NCBI GenBank assembly: GCA_964424335.1
Contig: CAYRIY010000101.1
Span: forward strand, 1-12,590
DNA length: 12,590 nucleotides
Direction: 5' to 3'
Source: CAYRIY01 sp964424335
Lineage (GTDB): Bacteria > Bacillota > Limnochordia > DTU080 > RSA5
Shown here: positions 7,132 through 12,590 of the stretch, in pieces
Numbering within the stretch: position 1 is the stretch's first letter
Layout: every line of letters begins with the position of its first letter
Translations under genes and position numbers: made by a program
The notes under the pieces: generated by a model
The model's input: only the letters and a program-made list of their open reading frames with translations
Databases searched by the model: none
Told to the model about the DNA's origin: nothing

Positions 7132-7979
7132 GCATCGGCGAATCAGTGGTCAAGTGGTTGTGTCGTCCCAACATACCCATGTTCGATCAGCCGCTAGGAG
7201 CCTTTCGACTGCACCCCGACGTCCTTGCAGGGGTGCTGATGCTGATCGGAGCGTACCTGGTCGCATACTCGTCCCTGCGTAAGCGTTCAGGCGCGACTCC
7301 CGAGCGGCGTCATACAACATACCTGATCCTTGCCGTCATCAGTCTGATCATCGCCGAAGTCTCGCCCTTGCACGACCTGGCGGAGGGGTACTTATTCTCG
7401 GCGCACATGGTGCAGCACATGTTCCTCGTCTACATGCTGCCGCCATTCTTGATGCTAAGCCTCCCGCCGGGGATGCTGCAGCCCCTCTTTCGGAGGCCTT
7501 TGGCCCTCAAGATCGGCAAAGTGCTGACCAACCCCGTCGTTGCCATCATCGCTGGAAATGCGGTCTACTCGCTGTGGCACTTACCGCCGTTTTACCAGGC
7601 CGCTCTGTTTCGCCACGAGGTTCACGTGCTCGAGCACATCCTGATGGTCGGCACGGCCGTTATGATGTGGTGGCCCATCTTTAGCCCTTCGGAGGAGCTT
7701 CCGAGGTTGCCCGATACGGGCCGCATTCTATACCTGATTCTGATGTCTCTGCCCCAGATCGGCGTCTTCGCTTACATTACGTTCTCGAACAACGTCGTGT
7801 ACAAGTTTTACGCCACTGCGCCTCGCCTTTGGGGCATATCGCCCGAGGTGGACCAAGTCCTCTCCGGGATCATCATGAAAGTCGGGATGGGCGGAATCAT
7901 CGTGGGCGTGTTGACCTATGTCTTCTTCAAGTGGGCAAGGCGCGAAGAAGCCGCAGACGGCATCAGCAGAGCTGTTTAA
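7128..7979 (+). CDS. ctaG: CtaG, cytochrome c oxidase (caa3) assembly factor
   Basis: A 283-residue polytopic membrane protein of the CtaG_Cox/caa3_CtaG family, needed in Bacillus-type bacteria for active caa3 oxidase and thought to help copper-site assembly. About seven hydrophobic segments are seen. Conserved His-containing motifs are present: SPLHDLAEGYLFSAHMVQHM (H82, H93, H97), SLWHLPP (H151) and HEVHVLEHILM (H163, H166, H170). The start is GTG 7128, overlapping the cytochrome stop as GTGA, with AGGGAGG ten bases upstream. It is the last gene of the SCO1 operon. No convincing terminator hairpin was found in the following 150 bases. Note that this is not the unrelated proteobacterial Cox11-type CtaG. 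Confidence 0.95.
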   Translation: MSIGESVVKWLCRPNIPMFDQPLGAFRLHPDVLAGVLMLIGAYLVAYSSLRKRSGATPERRHTTYLILAVISLIIAEVSPLHDLAEGYLFSAHMVQHMFLVYMLPPFLMLSLPPGMLQPLFRRPLALKIGKVLTNPVVAIIAGNAVYSLWHLPPFYQAALFRHEVHVLEHILMVGTAVMMWWPIFSPSEELPRLPDTGRILYLILMSLPQIGVFAYITFSNNVVYKFYATAPRLWGISPEVDQVLSGIIMKVGMGGIIVGVLTYVFFKWARREEAADGISRAV

Positions 7980-8134
7980 TGAGTTCGCCTGCGTCAGCGC
8001 CCGTTTTTGCCGCCGACCCAAAGGTATGAGCCGATCTTGCAGTACTCCTTAAAACCAAGGTTCTACGGGTTCACCATTTCAACCAGGCCTATTCGGTCCC
8101 GTTCTCATCAGAGAATTGGGGCCGAATTGGCACC

Positions 8135-8251
8135 TCAGGGAAACGCCTCTGCCATATCCGCGAGAAGCCCAAGGAGATCGAGGAGCTCTAGCGCGCCCTT
8201 TTCGCCCAGCGCCTCAAGCGCGGTTGTAAGGTTATCAATTTCCAAGGGCAT
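8135..8251 (-). CDS. Possible 38-residue Leu-rich acidic small protein
   Basis: A short frame starts MPLEIDNLTTALEALGEK and continues with a strongly leucine-rich, acidic, helix-prone stretch ending ADMAEAFP. About 12 of 38 residues are Leu, spaced as in an amphipathic or coiled helix. An in-frame TAA lies 12 bases before the GTG that precedes the ATG, so it cannot be the tail of a longer intact gene in this frame. Upstream is a GGGGG run only two bases from the ATG, which is a poor ribosome binding site. It could be a real microprotein, a remnant of a larger Leu-rich protein, or chance. I do not recognise it. Confidence 0.3.
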   Translation of the reverse strand: MPLEIDNLTTALEALGEKGALELLDLLGLLADMAEAFP

Positions 8252-8267
8252 CACCCCCGCATCTTAT

Positions 8268-8316
8268 GCGCCAAAGCGCCATAACGCCCAAACACCGAGA
8301 CTCCAAGACACCGCCC
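8268..8316. repeat. Degenerate tandem octamer array
   Basis: Six consecutive units of about eight bases can be read: GCGCCAAA, GCGCCATA, ACGCCCAAA, CACCGAGA, CTCCAAGA and CACCGCCC. They share the pattern nnnCC(A/G)(A/T/G)A with one unit of nine bases. The array is non-coding in appearance and lies directly upstream of the small minus-strand ORF. Function is unknown. Confidence 0.45.
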
Positions 8317-8413
8317 CCTCTCACACAATAAGAAAGCTCCCCACCCTTACGCGAGGAACTCTCCCGGCCCCACCGTGAGGAAAGCGAGCGCTTTGGGCAG
8401 CCGCAATCCTCCG

Positions 8414-8734
8414 TCATCGAGTCCTTATCCATCCCACCTTTTTCAACGCTTTATATCGTCTCTCTGCCGCTTCGTAAAACCTTTCACGTGGTCTCACCAT
8501 GAAAACAAGGCACGTTTGGTCTTCGGTAATCACATAATAGACCGCTCGGTGCTCACCCCCGGACAAAGAAAATTTCAAAGACCTTACGCCTTTAAGACTC
8601 CCTTTCAACAAATCTCCTTTATGTGGATTTTCTTCGAGCTCCGTAAGGTTACGTACTACGACCTTTAAATCAGCTTCGGATATTCGCTTAAGATCGGCCT
8701 TTGCGTGATTCGTTAATTGAACCTGGTAATTCAC
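8414..8734 (-). CDS. RelE/ParE superfamily toxin of a type II toxin-antitoxin pair
   Basis: A 106-residue basic protein with the RelE/ParE pattern: HAKADLKRI near residues 10-18, ENPHKGDLLKGSLKGVRSLKF (36-55), HRAVYYVI (62-69) and LVFMVRPRERFYEAAERR near the end. RelE-type members cut ribosome-bound mRNA; ParE-type members poison gyrase. Sequence alone suggests the RelE side, with Lys45/Arg51/Arg63 as candidate functional residues, but this is inference. The start is GTG 8734, overlapping the antitoxin stop as GTGA, so translation is coupled. Base composition is visibly more AT-rich than the neighbouring oxidase and sugar genes. No terminator with a T-run is seen downstream. Confidence 0.88.
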   Translation of the reverse strand: MNYQVQLTNHAKADLKRISEADLKVVVRNLTELEENPHKGDLLKGSLKGVRSLKFSLSGGEHRAVYYVITEDQTCLVFMVRPRERFYEAAERRYKALKKVGWIRTR

Positions 8735-9021
8735 TCGTCAAGATCAATCCCCATTTCCTTTGCGAAAGAACGCAAATCCTGGGTCTTCCCTTCTCGATAT
8801 TCACGCAAAGCCTCCTCGACCAACGCGTCAAAGGGATTGACCGCCGGGCGAATCACCAAATCTCCATTAATAATCTTCATAAAGACTGCCTCTTTCGTCC
8901 TTATTCCTAGCGCATCGCGCAACTTCTTCGGGATCGTAATACGTCCTTTATCGTCAAACTGAGCCACATACTCCCCGTTTCTCTTCTGTTCATTCTTCGG
9001 CGCTTTGGTCATAGTAGCCAT
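8731..9021 (-). CDS. AbrB/SpoVT (MazE-like) antitoxin
   Basis: A 96-residue antitoxin with a swapped-hairpin AbrB DNA-binding domain at about 18-60 (core YVAQFDDKGRITIPKKLRDA), followed by an acidic C-terminal helix region (about 64-96) that would bind and neutralise the toxin. The start is ATG 9021, with GGAGG eight bases upstream; an upstream in-frame TTG at 9036 overlaps that site and is unlikely. The antitoxin-first order and four-base overlap with the toxin are standard for type II modules. It probably represses its own promoter through the repeats at 9041-9074. Confidence 0.9.
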   Translation of the reverse strand: MATMTKAPKNEQKRNGEYVAQFDDKGRITIPKKLRDALGIRTKEAVFMKIINGDLVIRPAVNPFDALVEEALREYREGKTQDLRSFAKEMGIDLDE

Positions 9022-9040
9022 AGGATATGCCTCCAAACGG

Positions 9041-9074
9041 GTGGGTTATTCCCACTTCTGTACCTAATCGTACC
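9041..9074 (-). promoter_or_regulatory. Candidate autoregulatory operator of the toxin-antitoxin pair
   Basis: Just upstream of the antitoxin ribosome binding site lies a perfect inverted repeat GTGGG-TTATT-CCCAC (9041-9055), followed by a direct repeat GTACC (9060-9064 and 9070-9074) spaced exactly ten bases. On the minus strand TGGTACGAT gives an extended -10-like element overlapping the direct repeat, although no good -35 is seen. AbrB-type antitoxins commonly bind such sites. Confidence 0.4.
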
Positions 9075-9285
9075 ACACAATCCACTCAAAAGACTACAAT
9101 CGTCCACTTCTGCCAAAGAACGGCAGCTAACGCCTGAGACGGGCGACTACTTTCCCAACGGATTGCTGCCCTAATATCGTCTTCAAATAAGGTCTATGTC
9201 CTTGCCGATTAGTCGTCTTCCATTTGTTTCTCCCCTCTTCGGCCAATAGCTAGAATCGCCCTTCGATGCCGCCATATAGAGCGCG
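9075..9285. other. Intergenic stretch between the antitoxin and the solute-binding protein terminator
   Basis: With the operator region, this makes about 345 bases without a sizeable gene. On the minus strand a 39-codon frame (9127-9246, TTG start) encodes a basic peptide including NKWKTTNRQGHRPYLKT, and inside it a GGGGAG site precedes an ATG followed by only four codons. Neither is convincing as a gene. I see nothing else of note. Confidence 0.4.
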
Positions 9286-9319
9286 AAAAAAGGGGCCGCG
9301 GCTTTTCGCCTCGGCCCCT
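9286..9319 (-). terminator. Rho-independent terminator of the solute-binding protein gene
   Basis: AGGGGCCG (9291-9298) pairs perfectly with CGGCCCCT (9312-9319), and an inner GGC/GCC stem lies across one mismatch. On the minus strand the hairpin is followed by six T. It lies 47 bases after the stop codon of the solute-binding protein. Confidence 0.92.
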
Positions 9320-9366
9320 CGAAGTATTGCTACGGTAGCATTGCCACGAACGTCCGATATGGATCG

Positions 9367-10665
9367 TTATTGCTGCGCCGCCTCTTGTGCGATCGCGGCA
9401 ATGAGCCTCTCGGCCTCACTGAGCGCCGATACGCTGCTTTCTTCGCCGCGGAACACCTTCTCCGCCGCTTCTCTAAACAGCCGCTCGATATCGGACGAGT
9501 ACGGGAAGTTGGGAGGCGTAGCAATGTAGTCGGCTCTGCCAAGGTCCCGCATGTACAGCGCAAGTCCCGGATACTTGTCCATGTCGGCCGTCGTAATGAA
9601 GTCGACGTGCGGCGTAGCAAAGCCCGTGGCGTCAAAGACGGCGTGCGTCATGCGCGGTCCGGCGACAAATTCCGCCAGTTTCCAGCTTTCGGCCAAGTTG
9701 TCGACTCCGACCGGAACGACCACCCTAAATCCGCCGACCAACTGATATCTCCCGCCATCGACGCTCGGCATCCAAGTCGTGCCGTACGTTTCATCTGGGC
9801 TCTCAACCACGGCCCGGCCTGCGGACCAATACCCGTCGCCCGCAATCGAAACTGCGCCTCGGAAGAGGCCGTTCGAATAAGGCTGGGCGCTTTCAGACAT
9901 GTACGCAAATACGTTTGCCGGACCGAGCATTTGGAAGATGTTTTCCGCGATCAGCTCAAGACCGCCCGCGAGCTCCGGAAGGTTGAGCCGAACTTGCCCG
10001 TCCTCACGGGGATAAGTGAACCCATCCTGCGCGCCAAACCCAAGCGACCACCAGTTAAGGCCGCTCTGCACTCCGCTCCAAGGCAGATACCCGAGGTTTT
10101 CGATCACACCGGTTCCGCTTACTCGCGTCAGCTTGTGGTGGTACTCGATCACCTCGTCGTACGTCGGCGCTCGCTCCTCAGTAAAGGGCACCAAGCCTGC
10201 CTCTTGGAAGTGGCGCTCATTCCATCGCAGACCGTAGACCGACGCCGCCTCGAGCGCTGGCAAACCGTACACCTTGCCGTCCACCTTGAGGCTCTCCCAA
10301 ATATCCGGAGGATACTTGGAGCTGTTTGCGATCTCGCTTTGCTCAATAAAGCTGTCGAGCGGCTGCAAATAACCTCGACCGATGAGCGTGAAGTAACCTC
10401 CCGAGGTCACAAATGCGTTCGGAGCAACACCGGCGGCAATCGCCGAGATCACCTTGTCGGTGGCGACGCCTTGCTCAAGTTCTACACGAATCCCGGGGTT
10501 TTCGGCCTCAAACTCGTCCAAAGCAGCCCGGATTGCCGAAAATGACGGCTCACCCCAGTTGGTCCAGAATCGCAAAGTGACGGGTTCGGTGCCGTACGAG
10601 ACGCCCGCAGTTGCAAGGACAACCATGAGCACGAGTGCGCAAGCCGTATACCGTCGGGTCCACAC
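9367..10665 (-). CDS. ABC transporter extracellular solute-binding protein, family 1 (sugar type)
   Basis: A 432-residue secreted binding protein of the SBP_bac_1/MalE-like group, which captures carbohydrates for an ABC importer. The signal peptide (MWTRRY, hydrophobic core about 8-21) ends near VSYG25. The mature part begins TEPVTLRFWTNWGEP, with typical family segments FEAENPGIRVE, GKVYGLPA and a C-terminal LFREAAEKVFRGEES. There is no lipobox cysteine, unusual for a Gram-positive binding protein. GTG 10665 is chosen: it is 10 bases after AAAGGGAG, whereas the upstream in-frame TTG 10692 would lie only a few bases from the predicted transcription start and its GGAG would be largely untranscribed. 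The gene is alone between a consensus promoter and a terminator, with no permease genes next to it. Confidence 0.9.
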   Translation of the reverse strand: MWTRRYTACALVLMVVLATAGVSYGTEPVTLRFWTNWGEPSFSAIRAALDEFEAENPGIRVELEQGVATDKVISAIAAGVAPNAFVTSGGYFTLIGRGYLQPLDSFIEQSEIANSSKYPPDIWESLKVDGKVYGLPALEAASVYGLRWNERHFQEAGLVPFTEERAPTYDEVIEYHHKLTRVSGTGVIENLGYLPWSGVQSGLNWWSLGFGAQDGFTYPREDGQVRLNLPELAGGLELIAENIFQMLGPANVFAYMSESAQPYSNGLFRGAVSIAGDGYWSAGRAVVESPDETYGTTWMPSVDGGRYQLVGGFRVVVPVGVDNLAESWKLAEFVAGPRMTHAVFDATGFATPHVDFITTADMDKYPGLALYMRDLGRADYIATPPNFPYSSDIERLFREAAEKVFRGEESSVSALSEAERLIAAIAQEAAQQ

Positions 10666-10683
10666 AGTTACCACGCTCCCTTT

Positions 10684-10700
10684 GAGTAACAATCTTACTC
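10684..10700. promoter_or_regulatory. Candidate ROK-repressor operator at the transcription start
   Basis: A perfect inverted repeat GAGTAA-CAATC-TTACTC lies immediately downstream of the -10 box and covers the predicted start site. Its position suits steric repression, and the divergent ROK regulator is the likely binder. No second exact copy was seen elsewhere in the intergenic region. Confidence 0.55.
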
Positions 10701-10703
10701 CGC

Positions 10704-10732
10704 ATTATAATAACCGGCAATTTTGTAGTCAA
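10704..10732 (-). promoter_or_regulatory. Consensus sigma-A promoter of the solute-binding protein gene
   Basis: On the minus strand, TTGACT (10727-10732) and a perfect TATAAT (10704-10709) are separated by exactly 17 bases. Transcription should start near 10697, giving a leader of about 32 bases before GTG 10665. Such a strong promoter would need a repressor. Confidence 0.85.
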
Positions 10733-10903
10733 TGATTTTAAGTCAGTTACCGACAAAAATAATGCAGATTCCTTTTACGATAACTGTTAGAGTGATAAAG
10801 AACGCACCGACGAATCTCTCCATATTAGCTTTACGCCGCAGTTTCTCCGGTCGCCCTGATAAAGGAGCAGCAGCGGCCTATTCTCCATCAATCGACTTTA
10901 ATA

Positions 10904-10931
10904 TTGACAGGACGCGCCCGAAAGATAAGAT
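10904..10931 (+). promoter_or_regulatory. Candidate promoter of the ROK regulator gene
   Basis: A perfect TTGACA (10904-10909) is followed after 16 bases by TAAGAT (10926-10931, four matches). The predicted start is about 50 bases before the ATG. It drives the gene divergent from the solute-binding protein. Confidence 0.6.
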
Positions 10932-10987
10932 GGAACGTAATTGAGTCTCTTTGCACTTTTAAGAACACGGGATCGAGGACGTGTTGA

Positions 10988-12181
10988 ATGAGTAGCGCTT
11001 CCAACATGCGAGCGGAGAATATCCGGGCAGTGCTCAGCATCATTCGAGGGGCCAAGAGGGTATCTCGAAACAGCATACAGCGAGCCACGGGATTGAGTCA
11101 CGGCGCAGTGACCGAAATGGTGGCGAGCCTTATCGAAAGCGGTTGGCTGAGCGAGGTCGAGGAGACCAAGGCGCGCAAGAGAGGCCGGCCAACCCGGTAT
11201 GTGACCCTCAACCCCTCGAAAGGCTGCGTCATCGCGCTCAGCGTCGATAGCAATGCCGCCCACGGTACGCTTTACGATCTATCTATGGAGCCAATTCATC
11301 GGGCGAGCACTCACTTTCCGGCTGGTGCGAACCGCGATCAAATCCTGGACGGTCTACATAGGTTGACCCAGCAACTGATCGACCAAGCGCCAAGCAGGGT
11401 GCTTGGCCTCGGGATCTCCGTCCCCGGCACCGTTGATTCCCAAAGCGGAGTCGCCCGAAGCGCAAGCCGCATACCCCAGTGGAAGGACGTCCCCATTGGC
11501 GACGAGATGATTCGGGCGTTCTCCATTCCAACCTACGTAGACCAGGACTGCCGCCTCCTGGCGCGAGGGCATCTGGAAGAGGGTCGCATCGGGGAACAAG
11601 ACGTCGCGCTTTCGGTGTGGCTCGGTGACGGGATCGGAGCCGGCATCGTGATTTGGGGGAAAGTGTTCACAGGGCTGAACGGCCTGGCCGGAGAGGTAGG
11701 ACACCTTCACGTGGCGGACGACGGTCCGCTCTGTTCCTGCGGAAACGTCGGTTGTCTAGAAACGATCGCCTCGACTCGGGCGATCCTCGCACGGGTGCGG
11801 GAGGCGCTTGACCACGGAGTCTCCTCTCACATGACGGTTGAGGCGCTCAGCTTGGAGGAGCTCGCCCGCTGGCTGGCCGAAGGCGACAAGCTCGCAGCGA
11901 CGGTCTGTCACGAGGTTGCGATTGCGATCGGAAAAGCCCTCTCGCAGGCAATCAACTTGCTCAGTCCCGCACGAATCATCCTTTCGGGGCCAATTACGTC
12001 GCTTGGTGACCCCCTTATGAGCGGGATACGCCAAACCCTGGTTCTTCACGCTCATTCAGAGATGATGCAGGGGCTTGAGATCGACTGCGCCGGACCATCG
12101 TCCGAGCCGATTTTAAAAGGGGCCGCATCGCTCGCGCTCGATCCCGTCTGGGAAAGCGTTGCGACCGGCCGGCCGCTATGA
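10988..12181 (+). CDS. ROK family transcriptional regulator (NagC/XylR type)
   Basis: A 397-residue sugar-responsive repressor. Residues about 8-70 form a winged helix-turn-helix (SRNSIQRATGLSHGAVTEMV), and about 80-385 form the ROK sugar-binding fold. The zinc motif is intact: GEVGHLHV with H239, then C249-S-C251-G-N-V-G-C256-L-E258. The kinase phosphate loop (DxGxT) is replaced by DSNAAHG near residue 87, and the usual ND pair reads QD (186-187), as expected for a regulator rather than a sugar kinase. The ATG follows GAGG at nine bases. It lies divergent to the solute-binding protein gene and presumably represses it until the sugar is present. The stop TGA overlaps an ATG (ATGA) that begins the decayed regulator behind it. 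Confidence 0.93.
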   Translation: MSSASNMRAENIRAVLSIIRGAKRVSRNSIQRATGLSHGAVTEMVASLIESGWLSEVEETKARKRGRPTRYVTLNPSKGCVIALSVDSNAAHGTLYDLSMEPIHRASTHFPAGANRDQILDGLHRLTQQLIDQAPSRVLGLGISVPGTVDSQSGVARSASRIPQWKDVPIGDEMIRAFSIPTYVDQDCRLLARGHLEEGRIGEQDVALSVWLGDGIGAGIVIWGKVFTGLNGLAGEVGHLHVADDGPLCSCGNVGCLETIASTRAILARVREALDHGVSSHMTVEALSLEELARWLAEGDKLAATVCHEVAIAIGKALSQAINLLSPARIILSGPITSLGDPLMSGIRQTLVLHAHSEMMQGLEIDCAGPSSEPILKGAASLALDPVWESVATGRPL

Positions 12182-12410
12182 GCGAGGACGCCAGCGACCG
12201 ACTCCTTCCCCTTCGGATACCTCGATCGTAGTTCCGAGTAGACCGGAAAGCCGTGAAACCTCTGCCAAGATCTCGGCTCCGATCATTCGCATGTTTAAGC
12301 GCGAGGTAGGAAAGACGCCAAAGCAGTATCTGCTCGACTGTCGCATGGTCGAAGCTCGAAAGCTGCTCATCAGCACCGACTTCACACTATTTGAGTTTCC
12401 GCATTTTCCG
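12178..12410 (+). pseudogene. Decayed AraC-type regulator fragment
   Basis: An ATG overlapping the ROK stop (ATGA) opens a frame MSEDASDRLLPLRIPRS that ends at a TAG after 17 codons. About 60 bases later, in another frame, comes a clear piece of an AraC/XylS helix-turn-helix domain: MFKREVGKTPKQYLLDCRMV (12291-12350), continuing EARKLLISTDFTLFE to about 12395. This corresponds to the end of the first HTH and the linker helix. The sensor domain and the second HTH are missing, and the sequence after 12395 no longer matches. A frame of 116 codons (12159-12509) spans the fragment but is not an intact protein. It was probably once translated together with the ROK gene. Confidence 0.7.
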
Positions 12411-12452
12411 CGAGTAACCTCCGTCGTGGGCGGGCTGACGTCCTCATGGGCA

Positions 12453-12495
12453 TTGCGAAGGAACCTTCTGAATAAATGGTGTAATCCCTTCGCAA
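12453..12495. repeat. Inverted repeat with 9-base arms
   Basis: TTGCGAAGG (12453-12461) and CCTTCGCAA (12487-12495) are exact reverse complements separated by 25 bases. No T-run follows on either strand, so it is not a classical terminator. It lies between the AraC remnant and the next gene, and could be an operator, an mRNA hairpin or a mobile-element scar. Confidence 0.5.
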
Positions 12496-12551
12496 GGGGC
12501 GTTCCGTGAGATTACGGTCGAAACAGCGGTGATCGCCCGTTGGAGAAACAC

Positions 12552-12590
12552 ATGGTAGAGCAGCAAAAGCGTAAATCAAACATCGACTAC
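12552..12590 (+). CDS. Start of a gene running off the window
   Basis: An ATG with GGAG (12542-12545) six bases upstream opens a frame beginning MVEQQKRKSNIDY that is still open at the window end. Only 13 codons are visible, so no function can be given. Its place behind the ROK and AraC regulators makes a sugar-catabolic gene possible, but this is a guess. Confidence 0.6.
   Translation, partial: MVEQQKRKSNIDY

Larger units (their letters stand above)
7980..8413. other. 434-base stretch without a large gene
   Basis: Between CtaG and the toxin gene I see no sizeable credible gene. It holds the small Leu-rich ORF at 8135-8251 and the octamer array at 8268-8316. On the minus strand at 7994-8077, a frame reads MVNP, a TAG stop (8063-8065), then NLGFKEYCKIGSYLWVGG, which looks protein-like and may be a decayed gene end, but I cannot name it. 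A plus-strand frame at 8007-8378 is Ser/Arg-rich antisense-type sequence and is not credible. Confidence 0.5.

Noticed and set aside
7994..8077. Minus-strand protein-like fragment NLGFKEYCKIGSYLWVGG with an in-frame TAG, considered as a recoded or pseudogene tail
   Set aside because: It is too short to identify, and I see no recoding element; noted only as a possible remnant.
8007..8378. A 123-codon plus-strand frame after CtaG
   Set aside because: It has low-complexity Ser/Arg/Pro composition, no start signal, overlaps the octamer array, and no family features are visible.
9127..9246. A 39-codon basic ORF on the minus strand upstream of the antitoxin
   Set aside because: It has a TTG start with a poor site, length at chance level, and a competing better-placed ATG that gives only four codons.
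9370..10545. A 391-codon plus-strand frame opposite the solute-binding protein
   Set aside because: It is the antisense shadow of a clear family-1 binding protein, is Arg/Val/His-rich with no recognisable motif, and has no ribosome binding site.
1..12590. CRISPR arrays, tRNA or rRNA genes, insertion sequence ends, riboswitch-like leaders
   Set aside because: I looked on both strands and found no direct-repeat/spacer pattern, tRNA-like arms, complete transposase or recognisable riboswitch core.

Overview
The window looks like part of the chromosome of an aerobic, moderately GC-rich Gram-positive bacterium, most likely a Bacillota relative. This rests on GGAGG-type ribosome binding sites, a consensus sigma-A promoter (TTGACT/17/TATAAT), strong Rho-independent terminators with U-tracts, frequent GTG/TTG starts, and a SCO1 / PCu(A)C / cytochrome c / CtaG cluster of the kind that serves heme-copper oxidases. 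I do not commit to a genus.

Layout. (1) 30-2241, plus strand: a cytoplasmic type I sulfatase followed by an RpiR-family sugar-phosphate-sensing regulator. (2) 2270-3785, minus: a small P-loop kinase-like protein followed, 10 bases on, by a membrane protein with a C-terminal RCK_C (TrkA-C) domain. (3) 3945-4289, minus: a small secreted protein with its own candidate promoter and a strong terminator. (4) 4446-5171, minus: a secreted, C-terminally anchored protein whose predicted mature N-terminus is histidine, divergent from (5) 5362-7979, plus: SCO1, a His-rich PCu(A)C copper chaperone, a membrane cytochrome c and CtaG. The last three are translationally interlocked, and the cytochrome appears to start at ATT inside an ATTAA overlap. 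(6) 7980-8413: no large gene, but a possible 38-residue Leu-rich ORF and a degenerate octamer array. (7) 8414-9021, minus: a RelE/ParE toxin and AbrB-type antitoxin pair in AT-richer DNA. (8) 9286-10732, minus: a monocistronic sugar-type ABC solute-binding protein with a consensus promoter, a 6-5-6 inverted repeat at the predicted transcription start, and a terminator; no permease gene is adjacent. (9) 10904-12181, plus: a divergent ROK-family repressor, the obvious candidate to bind that repeat. (10) 12178-12551: a decayed AraC-type regulator fragment whose start overlaps the ROK stop codon, then an inverted repeat, then the first 13 codons of a new gene running off the window.

Working together: the centre of the window is a copper-delivery and assembly module for cytochrome c oxidase (no oxidase subunits are in view). 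The flanks are carbohydrate-related: sulfatase plus RpiR on the left, solute-binding protein plus ROK plus AraC remnant on the right. The most unusual points are the ATT start, the His-first secreted protein opposite SCO1, the lost GKWHLG lysine in the sulfatase, and the operator at the ROK-controlled promoter. I did not find an obviously new multi-gene defence or mobile system.
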